This document shows positions 56,979 through 64,000 of a DNA stretch of 64,000 nt, piece after piece; the stretch's first letter is position 1, and the number at the start of each line of letters is the position of its first letter. The position numbers and the translations under genes are program-made. The DNA is from Sulfurimonas sp. (GTDB lineage: Bacteria; Campylobacterota; Campylobacteria; Campylobacterales; Sulfurimonadaceae). The DNA lies in contig NZ_JAQTOD010000001.1 of the NCBI RefSeq assembly GCF_028713515.1, forward strand, positions 620,001 through 684,000. Direction: 5' to 3'. The notes under the pieces were generated by a model. That model had not been told where the DNA came from, made no database searches, and worked only from the letters and a program-made list of their open reading frames with translations.

Positions 56979-58637
56979 ATGAATTATCCTTATAATGATT
57001 TAAACCACCACACACTCCCAAATCTATTAAATCGTTCTATAAGGCTCTACAAAGAGAGACCATCTTTTGGTATGGTAGATAAGAGTGCTATGAGTTACGG
57101 CGAGTTTATGGAGAGAGTAAAACAAGCAGTTGAGCTCCTTCAGATAAATGGCATTTCAAAAGGTGATAAAGTATTGCTTCTTAGCGAGAATATGCCCAAT
57201 TGGGGCGTTGCATACTTTGCTATTACATATTTTGGAGCAGTGGTTGTTCCTGTACTTGTAGATTTTCATCCAGAAGATATTATTAGCATACTCAAACACT
57301 CGGAAGCAAGAGCTATTTTTACATCAGACAAACAGTTTAAGATAATAAAAAATAGCAAAGAATCAGAAATAAAACTCATCATAAATATAGATGAATTAAA
57401 AATAATCAACAAACCATCAAACTATAGCATAGCGGATAATCTAAGCGAGGCAAATCTAATCTCTACAGAACCGCTAGAAGATGATTTAGCAGCAATTATA
57501 TACACATCTGGTACGACAGGTAACTCAAAAGGAGTTATGCTCTCACACAAAAATATTGTCACAAATGCTATGTCATCTTTTTCTAAAGTAAAAATACTGC
57601 CTTCTGATGTTTTCTTATCTATCTTGCCGTTAGCACATACATTTGAGTGCACTGCCGGAATGATAGTTCCAGTACTTCATGGAAGCAGTGTATACTATAT
57701 TGATAAAATTCCTACGCCATCTATTCTCATAAAAGCATTTAGCAGTGTAAAGCCAACTATGATGTTTAGCGTTCCACTTATAATAGAGAAAATTTACAAA
57801 AACAAAGTTTTAGAAAAATTTAACAGCTCTTTTATCATGAGACATCTTTATAAAATACCATTTTTTAGAAAGATATTAAACAGGATAGCCGGTAAAAAGC
57901 TACTAAAAATATTTGGAGGAAGACTAAAATTTTTTGCTATTGGCGGAGCAGCTCTTTCTCCTTTTGTGGAAGAGTTTCTTATAGAAGCAAATTTTCCATA
58001 TATAGTTGGCTATGGGATAACAGAAACTGCCCCACTAATTGCTGGTTCTGTTATTGGCGAAAAACCAAGATTAAAATCAACCGGAACTGCCTTTGCAGGA
58101 GTTGAGATAAAGATAAAAAAAACAGATCCAAATGATAAGAGTGGAGAGATATTAGTTAAATCACCTAGTGTAATGATGGGCTATTATAAAGATAAACAAA
58201 AAACTGCCGAGGTTATGGAAGATGGATGGTTTTTGACTGGTGATTTGGGCTATATAGACAGCGATGGTTTCTTGTTTATTGATGGAAGAAGTAAAAATGT
58301 AATCATAAGCTCTAGTGGTGAAAATATATACCCGGAACAGATAGAATCTATTATAAATCAACAAGAAGCGGTTGTGGAATCTCTTGTGATTGAGAGTGGC
58401 GGAAAAATAGTAGCCAAAGTTCATCTAGACGAAGAGTTTGTTAATAAAAAATTTGATGCGCTAAACAGCTCAAATGAAAAAGTAAGAAAAGATATAGCTA
58501 ACTATCTTGAAGAGATGCGCAATAATGTAAATTCACAAGTTTCATCTTTTTCTAGGATAGTTAAATTTGAGGAGCAGTTAGAACCATTTATAAAAACTCC
58601 AACAAAAAAAATAAAAAGATACTTATATGTGGACTAA
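56979..58637 (+). CDS. AMP-forming long-chain acyl-CoA ligase-like protein
   Basis: A 552-residue adenylate-forming enzyme. The P-loop A3 motif is IIYTSGTTGNSKGVMLSH at about 169-186; A5 is GYGITETAPLI near 345; A7-A8 is FLTGDLGYIDSDG and RSKNVIISSSGENIYP; and the C-terminal catalytic Lys lies in TPTKKIKRYLY. It probably activates a fatty acid to acyl-AMP/acyl-CoA. The last 11 bases overlap the next gene, which encodes a membrane-anchored protein of unknown role. Confidence 0.88.
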   Translation: MNYPYNDLNHHTLPNLLNRSIRLYKERPSFGMVDKSAMSYGEFMERVKQAVELLQINGISKGDKVLLLSENMPNWGVAYFAITYFGAVVVPVLVDFHPEDIISILKHSEARAIFTSDKQFKIIKNSKESEIKLIINIDELKIINKPSNYSIADNLSEANLISTEPLEDDLAAIIYTSGTTGNSKGVMLSHKNIVTNAMSSFSKVKILPSDVFLSILPLAHTFECTAGMIVPVLHGSSVYYIDKIPTPSILIKAFSSVKPTMMFSVPLIIEKIYKNKVLEKFNSSFIMRHLYKIPFFRKILNRIAGKKLLKIFGGRLKFFAIGGAALSPFVEEFLIEANFPYIVGYGITETAPLIAGSVIGEKPRLKSTGTAFAGVEIKIKKTDPNDKSGEILVKSPSVMMGYYKDKQKTAEVMEDGWFLTGDLGYIDSDGFLFIDGRSKNVIISSSGENIYPEQIESIINQQEAVVESLVIESGGKIVAKVHLDEEFVNKKFDALNSSNEKVRKDIANYLEEMRNNVNSQVSSFSRIVKFEEQLEPFIKTPTKKIKRYLYVD

Positions 58638-59139
58638 AATAGATAAAAATATAAAAAAAGCTATTTCAGTAACCATTGCGCTAATTGTAATTTTATCAAT
58701 AGCTTTAGTTGTTCAAATTTCAAGCTCATCATATATTAAAATGTTTAACTTTAAAGATAAATCTACATCTAAAAAAGATACACACAAGAGCGATAACAAG
58801 TGCCTAGAGGCAACTGTTACGAATGACAAGTTTATAAATCTAGGAGATTTTCTCTTTGTTTTGGCAGACAACAGAAAGCTTGAAGCAAACATATCGTTTA
58901 AATATAAAAAAATAAATGATAATAGTAGTGGTATCTTTAAAATAGAAGATAGCATAGAAGACGAGATTAAAGCAAAAAGTTCTATTTTAAGAGATAGAGT
59001 TATTAGCGTTATGTTTGCAAGTCCCATGACTACAATAGATAATAAAAAGATGAAGCAAGAAATAATAGTGACTTTAAATAAAAATCTAACAACCATAAAG
59101 GTTGAAGAGATCTATTTTAATAAATTTATTATGTATTAA
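58627..59139 (+). CDS. Hypothetical membrane-anchored protein
   Basis: A 170-residue protein with one N-terminal membrane helix (about 14-31, AISVTIALIVILSIALVVQI) and a Lys/Asp/Ser-rich exposed part. No known motif. It overlaps the acyl-CoA ligase by 11 bases, so the two are probably co-translated, and it overlaps ppaC at its 3' end by four bases. I do not recognise a family. Confidence 0.65.
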   Translation: MWTKIDKNIKKAISVTIALIVILSIALVVQISSSSYIKMFNFKDKSTSKKDTHKSDNKCLEATVTNDKFINLGDFLFVLADNRKLEANISFKYKKINDNSSGIFKIEDSIEDEIKAKSSILRDRVISVMFASPMTTIDNKKMKQEIIVTLNKNLTTIKVEEIYFNKFIMY

Positions 59140-60053
59140 AACTGTGGCTGAAGAAATGGAATAATCTGTTTCTTTCTGCTCAAAACACCCTCTAGCCAAG
59201 CTTGGTTATTTTCAAGTTTTATACCAAACGCGCTCTCAACTTTGGATGCATCATCGCTTAAAACCAAGATTTTTGATCCCTCTTTCATAATATCAGTTAA
59301 GAGCATCATAATAGTATGAAGTTCATCTTCTTCTTTCATAAGTTTCATATCGGCAAAAAGTTCATCGATTCTGCTATCAAGAACAGAAATATCAACCATC
59401 TCTAATTGACCAACACCAACCTTAGTGCCATTCATGTCAAATGGTTTATAATCTCTTGTATTTAAATTTCGAGCAGATGCGCCCTCTACTTGTGATTTTG
59501 CTATAAACATCTCCATAGCAAGAGCCTTATAATCCTCAATACCGCAGATAACAGAAAGATCTTTTACAGCCTTCGTGTCTATTTTTGTGCATGTTGGAGA
59601 TTTAAAGATTACAGTGTCGCTTAAAATCGCGCACATCATCATTCCAGCTATATCTTTTGGTATTTCAACTTTATAATAGTCATACATCTCTTTTATGACT
59701 GTATTTGAGCAGCCAATAGGTCTTATCCAACACTCTAATGGCGTGTCAGTTGTTAAGTCGCCAAGTTTGTGATGATCCACTATACCTAAGATTGTAGCCT
59801 CTGCTATATCTTTTGGAGCTTGAGCAATATCTGAGAAGTCAACTATATAAACGCTCTCTCCTGTAAATGAAGTTTTAAGCTCTGGCTTAACTCCTCCAAA
59901 CTTTTTAAGTATAAACTCCGTCTCTGGGGAAATTTCACCTTGACGAACAGCGATACAATCCTCACCTAGTTGGTTTTTAAGGTACGCTAGAGAGATAGCT
60001 CCGACAATAGAATCAGAGTCTGGGTTCGTGTGTCCAAAAATATATGTTGACAT
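59136..60053 (-). CDS. ppaC: Manganese-dependent inorganic pyrophosphatase (DHH family)
   Basis: A 305-residue family II pyrophosphatase. The motifs are FGHTNPDSDSIVGAI at about 6-20 and VDHHKLGDL at about 95-103 (the DHH box), followed by MMCAILSDTVIFKSPT. The C-terminal DHHA2 domain (SRKKQIIPFLQPQF) closes the active site. It hydrolyses pyrophosphate from biosynthesis; no CBS domains are present. Confidence 0.93.
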   Translation of the reverse strand: MSTYIFGHTNPDSDSIVGAISLAYLKNQLGEDCIAVRQGEISPETEFILKKFGGVKPELKTSFTGESVYIVDFSDIAQAPKDIAEATILGIVDHHKLGDLTTDTPLECWIRPIGCSNTVIKEMYDYYKVEIPKDIAGMMMCAILSDTVIFKSPTCTKIDTKAVKDLSVICGIEDYKALAMEMFIAKSQVEGASARNLNTRDYKPFDMNGTKVGVGQLEMVDISVLDSRIDELFADMKLMKEEDELHTIMMLLTDIMKEGSKILVLSDDASKVESAFGIKLENNQAWLEGVLSRKKQIIPFLQPQF

Positions 60054-60114
60054 TTTTTTAGCCTTTTATTTTTTTGAGATTATATCAAATTTGATTAAAG
60101 TGAAACTTCTGCTT

Positions 60115-62340
60115 CTATAAAATTTCTCGAATTCCTTTTGAGTTTGCTTGGGATAAAACGCCCTCAGCCTCAAGTTGTTCAATCACTCTAGCAGATCTGT
60201 TGTATCCAATTTGGAGCTTTCTTTGAAGGTACGATATGGATGTTTTTCTATCTGAGAGAATCACATTTCTTGCTTCTTCGTAGAGTGGGTCTAACTCTTC
60301 ATATGTCTCGCCTGAAGAGCTTTTGCTTTCACTATCTTCCACTAAAAAACTCTTATTATAGTTTGGTTCTCTTTGCGACTTGATAAACTCAACAACAGCT
60401 TCTATCTCAGACTCTGTGCTCCAAGGTGCATGAAGTCTAACTAATCCAGTTGAACCAGGAGGCGTAAAGAGCATATCTCCACGCCCAAGAAGTGATTCTG
60501 CACCCTGTTGATCTAGGATGATTTTACTATCTATTCTCTGCCCTACTCTATAAGATATACGAGATGGTAAGTTTGCTTTAATTAAGCCCGTTACAACATC
60601 AACAGATGGTCTTTGTGTTGCTACAATCAAATGAATTCCAGATGCTCTTGCCATCTGTGCTAATCTCGCTATTGAATGCTCAACATCCTTTCCGCTCGTC
60701 ATCATAAGGTCCGCTAGCTCATCTATAATAACAACAATATATGGAAGAAATTCGCCACCCTCTTTTTTTATCTTTTCATTATAGTTTTCAATGTTTTTAG
60801 TTCTTGTATCGCTCATAAGTTCATAACGACGCTCCATCTCTAAAACAGTGTTATTTAGCGCAACAATCGCCTGTTTGGGTTTTGTTATGACAGGTGTTAA
60901 AAGATGTGGGATGCCGTTATATATGGAAAATTCTAACATTTTTGGATCTATCATGATAAGTCTTAGCTGATCTGGCGAATTTTTATACAAAAGAGACAAA
61001 ATCATAGAGTTTATTCCAACACTCTTACCACTACCAGTAGTTCCAGCTATAAGAAGATGCGGAAGTTTTTTAAGGTCTGTGACAAATGGTCGACCTACAA
61101 TATCTTTTCCAAGAGCAATAGTTAGTGGCGAAGATGACTCTTTAAAGAGCTGACTATCTAGGAGTTCACGCATATAGATTGTATCAACTGTGTCATTTGG
61201 TATCTCGATGCCAACCACATCTTTTCCAGGGATAGGCGCTTGGATGCGGATAGTCTCAGCACTTAGAGCCATCGCTAAGTCATCTTGAAGATTCAGTATT
61301 TTAGATACTTTAACATTTGCAGCAGGTTTAAACTCGAAAGTTGAAACAACTGGTCCAGCGTAAGTTCTTACAACATCTCCATCTATTTTAAAATGAGCCA
61401 ATTTTTCTATAAGATAACGGATTTTGCCATCAACCTCACTCTCATCAACGCTGTGTGATGTAACATCTGGCTTTTGAAAAAAATCAACTGAAGGAAGAGT
61501 AAAGTTTTTAGGTTTCTCGACCTCTCCTTTTTCGATTCCTTCTAAAAGTTTTGTATTTTCTTCCAGCTCATCAATAATGATTGCACCAGTATGTTCTTTA
61601 ATCTCATTAACAAGCTCTAAGATGTTATGAGGCTTGCTTTGTGGCAAATCTTCTTGGTGTAATTTCTCATCACTGTTTTGAGGTTTGATAGTCTCATTAT
61701 GTCTGAGATATGCAGGCTTTTCTATCTCTTCGTTAAAATCATCAAGTGGAGTATTTTTTACTATTTTTCTTTTGATTTCTTCCTTTTTTTCTTCAACATG
61801 CACACTTTTAGTAGCTATTTTAGCTTTATCATCTTTTTGTGTCTCTAATCTTTTTTTGAGTTTGGCTTCCAATCTCTGTGAGTTTTTTTTTTGAACAATT
61901 GCACTAAAAATAGCAACTAACTCATGAGCACTTTTGTTTGCAACTATTACAATTGAAACGACGGTGATAATTAACCAAAAAATCCATACACCAAACACCC
62001 CGATAAACGGTGAGATACCAACTATAAAACTCTCACCAATTACTCCCTTTAATGCACCATTAAAAAGAAGTGCCTGAGCTAACAACAAAGAGAAAAGGAT
62101 TAAAAACAGAGCCATCATTAGCTCTATTTTTCTCAAATCTATTGTGCTATTTTTATAGAAAAAATAGAGCGGGATTAATAGAGCAAAAATATAAACATAA
62201 GAAATATAACCAAAATAATAGTGATTGTTTGACGCAAATATAGCGCCGAAACTCCCCATAATAGCGTTATCGCCTAAAACTGTTGCAAATCCAAGATAAA
62301 TCAGTAAACCAAATGTGATAATAAATATTGTGTCTCTCAA
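60115..62340 (-). CDS. ftsK: DNA translocase FtsK/SpoIIIE
   Basis: A 741-residue translocase: four N-terminal membrane helices (about 1-160), a charged linker (about 165-300), then the motor with Walker A in AGTTGSGKSVGINS at about 430, and a C-terminal winged helix (YNRSARVIEQLEAEGVL) that reads DNA polarity signals. It moves chromosome dimers at division. The start is a TTG at 62338-62340 with AAAGG about 11 bases upstream, since no ATG occurs before the first helix. It follows flgL on the same strand, as I recall for Campylobacter jejuni. Confidence 0.93.
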   Translation of the reverse strand: MRDTIFIITFGLLIYLGFATVLGDNAIMGSFGAIFASNNHYYFGYISYVYIFALLIPLYFFYKNSTIDLRKIELMMALFLILFSLLLAQALLFNGALKGVIGESFIVGISPFIGVFGVWIFWLIITVVSIVIVANKSAHELVAIFSAIVQKKNSQRLEAKLKKRLETQKDDKAKIATKSVHVEEKKEEIKRKIVKNTPLDDFNEEIEKPAYLRHNETIKPQNSDEKLHQEDLPQSKPHNILELVNEIKEHTGAIIIDELEENTKLLEGIEKGEVEKPKNFTLPSVDFFQKPDVTSHSVDESEVDGKIRYLIEKLAHFKIDGDVVRTYAGPVVSTFEFKPAANVKVSKILNLQDDLAMALSAETIRIQAPIPGKDVVGIEIPNDTVDTIYMRELLDSQLFKESSSPLTIALGKDIVGRPFVTDLKKLPHLLIAGTTGSGKSVGINSMILSLLYKNSPDQLRLIMIDPKMLEFSIYNGIPHLLTPVITKPKQAIVALNNTVLEMERRYELMSDTRTKNIENYNEKIKKEGGEFLPYIVVIIDELADLMMTSGKDVEHSIARLAQMARASGIHLIVATQRPSVDVVTGLIKANLPSRISYRVGQRIDSKIILDQQGAESLLGRGDMLFTPPGSTGLVRLHAPWSTESEIEAVVEFIKSQREPNYNKSFLVEDSESKSSSGETYEELDPLYEEARNVILSDRKTSISYLQRKLQIGYNRSARVIEQLEAEGVLSQANSKGIREIL

Positions 62341-62466
62341 GCTATTATTGCCTTTAAAATTATGATTTTTAAAAAAGAAGTATAGCCTAAACCGTTGCTA
62401 AACTCAACCAACTACACTCTTAAATATGCGCAGATGATTAGGTTTAGTCTATTTCATAAAAGATAT

Positions 62467-64000
62467 TTAGAGATAATTAACAAGACTAAGTTTTGAGATT
62501 TTTGCAACCGTAGAGAGCATAGCTTGATAATTATTTGAGAGTTGTGTTAACTTCAGATACGACTCTGCTTGATCAGTATCTATAAATGATGATCGAAGCG
62601 TCATTGTACTTATCTCTAGAGTACTAGTTCTATCTAGGGCTTTTGCAAGTGCGTTTGATTGAGCACCAATTTTTGAGTGCACTCCATATATATGATTACT
62701 CAAATCATCTACTAACTTCAGTGCATTCTGTATACCTATGTTTTTTTTATCTCCATTTAGTGCATCTGGCTGAATATCATAACTCTCTACGGCTTTGATT
62801 ATTTTGTCTATTGATTGAAAAAAATCTGTCTTTGAGTCACGAATAACAAGAGCACTGTTGGAGTTGAAAGTAAAAGCGGAAGAGGTTGTTTTATCTGTTG
62901 TACCATCACCATTTCCATCATTATTTATATTGAAGTTTCCGCTATTTGAATCAAACATAGAGATGCTAGCTTTTGTATTTGTACTGTTAATATCTTCAAA
63001 CTCAATCTTACCATCGTAGCTTAGTTTTGTATTGCCAATCAACGATGCATTTTCAATAGCACTATCATAAGCTGTAATGTCGTTAGCTAAACTTGGGATA
63101 TTTCCCGTAGCAACCATATTGACAACATCCATTAACTGCTTATATGTCATATCATCGGCATTTATAGCTGTTCTTGGTGTCTGCGTGTTATAAATACTGT
63201 AGTTTGTATTTCCGCCATCAAGAGAGAATGTTGAACCACCATTGACCGTATCTCTAAGATCAATCTGAACATTAAATGCAGAGCCGTAAACATCTTTACC
63301 TGCTAATTTTAATTGAGTGAAATTAAGAGTATCATCATCAGTTGTTGTTGTTCCTTTGGATATATCAGCGACTTCTGAAATTTTTGTAGATGGTGAGGCA
63401 AAGGCATTAGAGCCTTTAACTATCTGGGACACATTTGAAGATAGTTTTGCTCCATTTTTTTCAAACTGTGTTCTATCATAAAGCAATCCACCTATATTTG
63501 AAGCCGCACCAGAAGCTGGAGAAAGATCTGATTTTACAAACTCTTTTACAAATAGTTTTGGATTCGACGCCGTCGATACACCATATATTATTTTGTTAAA
63601 ATCAGTTTCACCACCATCTAGGTTGTCAATTTTTCCAATATTGGCCCCATACATACCATCGCCAACATCACCACCATCATGAAAGGCATCTCTACTTAAA
63701 TCAGTTGCTCCAACCATATGAAAATCTAACTTGCTAGATCCTTTAAGTTTGTCTTCTATAACAATCTCGCCAAGACTATTTAAAGAAACATTTACAACGC
63801 TCAAACTTGGAGTATTGCCATAGGCCTTGCCAATCCCATCCAGCAAAGACTGCATAGACTCATCATCACGCATTGAGATTTGTTGACTAAAAGATTCTCC
63901 ACTACTTTTTATACCACTTATATAAAAATGATGTTTCGCGTTAGTACTATCAATATCGTTATCCACATCACCCATCAAGTCACGAATCTTACTGTTTGCA
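62467..64000 (-). CDS. flgL: Flagellar hook-associated protein FlgL (3' part, cut by window edge)
   Basis: The frame is open to the right edge (about 510 residues visible) and continues beyond it; the visible N-side reads NSKIRDLMGDVDND. The C-terminal 80 residues resemble the flagellin C-terminal coiled coil (KIGAQSNALAKALDRTSTLE, DTDQAESYLKLTQLSNNYQA), which packs in the filament core. The middle is long, Ser/Thr/Asn-rich and beta-like, as in large surface-exposed FlgL proteins of this phylum. FlgL joins hook to filament. Assignment rests on the C-terminal domain and on the ftsK neighbour; a flagellin is the alternative. Confidence 0.75.
   Translation of the reverse strand, partial: ANSKIRDLMGDVDNDIDSTNAKHHFYISGIKSSGESFSQQISMRDDESMQSLLDGIGKAYGNTPSLSVVNVSLNSLGEIVIEDKLKGSSKLDFHMVGATDLSRDAFHDGGDVGDGMYGANIGKIDNLDGGETDFNKIIYGVSTASNPKLFVKEFVKSDLSPASGAASNIGGLLYDRTQFEKNGAKLSSNVSQIVKGSNAFASPSTKISEVADISKGTTTTDDDTLNFTQLKLAGKDVYGSAFNVQIDLRDTVNGGSTFSLDGGNTNYSIYNTQTPRTAINADDMTYKQLMDVVNMVATGNIPSLANDITAYDSAIENASLIGNTKLSYDGKIEFEDINSTNTKASISMFDSNSGNFNINNDGNGDGTTDKTTSSAFTFNSNSALVIRDSKTDFFQSIDKIIKAVESYDIQPDALNGDKKNIGIQNALKLVDDLSNHIYGVHSKIGAQSNALAKALDRTSTLEISTMTLRSSFIDTDQAESYLKLTQLSNNYQAMLSTVAKISKLSLVNYL

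Overview
The window is AT-rich, gene-dense bacterial DNA that reads as a Campylobacterota (epsilonproteobacterial) chromosome, most like the chemolithoautotrophic Sulfurimonas group. The basis is: (i) a one-strand block of reductive-TCA genes (monomeric icd, mdh, fumC, sucC, sucD, oorDABC) with acnB nearby; (ii) gene orders that I recall from Campylobacter and Helicobacter, such as lolA/secA/lolC-like, flgL-ftsK, S4-tsaE-lptB-rpoN, thiL-truD and folD-lepB-rpiB-apt-pepA-ychF; (iii) AT-rich spacers and frequent overlaps of a few bases between genes. The genus is inferred, not proven. No rRNA, tRNA, CRISPR array, insertion sequence or prophage was recognised.

Layout. 0.1-5.2 kb: RNase H-like protein, a ferredoxin:thioredoxin reductase catalytic subunit with a TusA-like tail, a DUF1003 membrane protein, a tandem SagB/ThcOx-type oxidoreductase, a non-coding stretch, the RNase P RNA gene rnpB (minus strand), and a TetR regulator preceded by four regularly spaced copies of a 12-bp operator-like palindrome. 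5.2-15.1 kb: the reductive TCA block on the minus strand; icd has its own terminator and mdh-fumC-sucCD-oorDABC follows. 15.2-26.2 kb: envelope genes (MltG, a giant AsmA/YhdP-like protein, LolC/E-like permease, SecA, LolA) and a large diguanylate cyclase. 26.3-33.3 kb: acnB, a nitroreductase, an MFS transporter of foreign composition, an SDR protein, an AEC transporter and a YchJ protein. 33.4-35.4 kb: a small membrane protein plus an RCK potassium channel. 35.4-38.7 kb: an arsenic/metal island with arsB divergent from arsR-arsC-CDF around a clear palindromic operator. 38.7-40.0 kb: a CitE-like lyase and a small cytochrome c. 40.1-47.7 kb: folD-lepB-M50 protease-rpiB-coiled coil-apt-trpB-pepA-ychF. 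47.7-56.8 kb: psd, truD, thiL, a degenerate GGDEF protein, a TIGR02757 protein, and rpoN-lptB-tsaE-trpD-S4. 57-64 kb: an acyl-CoA ligase, ppaC, ftsK and the 3' part of flgL, which runs off the right edge.

How the genes work together. The reductive TCA block supplies the steps from oxaloacetate through malate to fumarate and from succinate through succinyl-CoA to 2-oxoglutarate and isocitrate. AcnB links isocitrate to citrate. ATP-citrate lyase and fumarate reductase are not in the window. Lipoprotein/LPS biogenesis (lolA, lolC-like, lptB, secA, lepB) and regulation (rpoN, TetR, ArsR, two GGDEF proteins) fill much of the rest.

The most unusual items are the roughly 32-bp-periodic operator array between rnpB and tetR, the ArsC with an extra cysteine-bearing C-terminal domain, the FTR-TusA fusion lacking the TusA cysteine, a structured leader candidate before icd, and the mltG/AsmA-like pair whose start regions overlap on opposite strands. 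I did not find a clear multi-gene novel defence or biosynthetic system.
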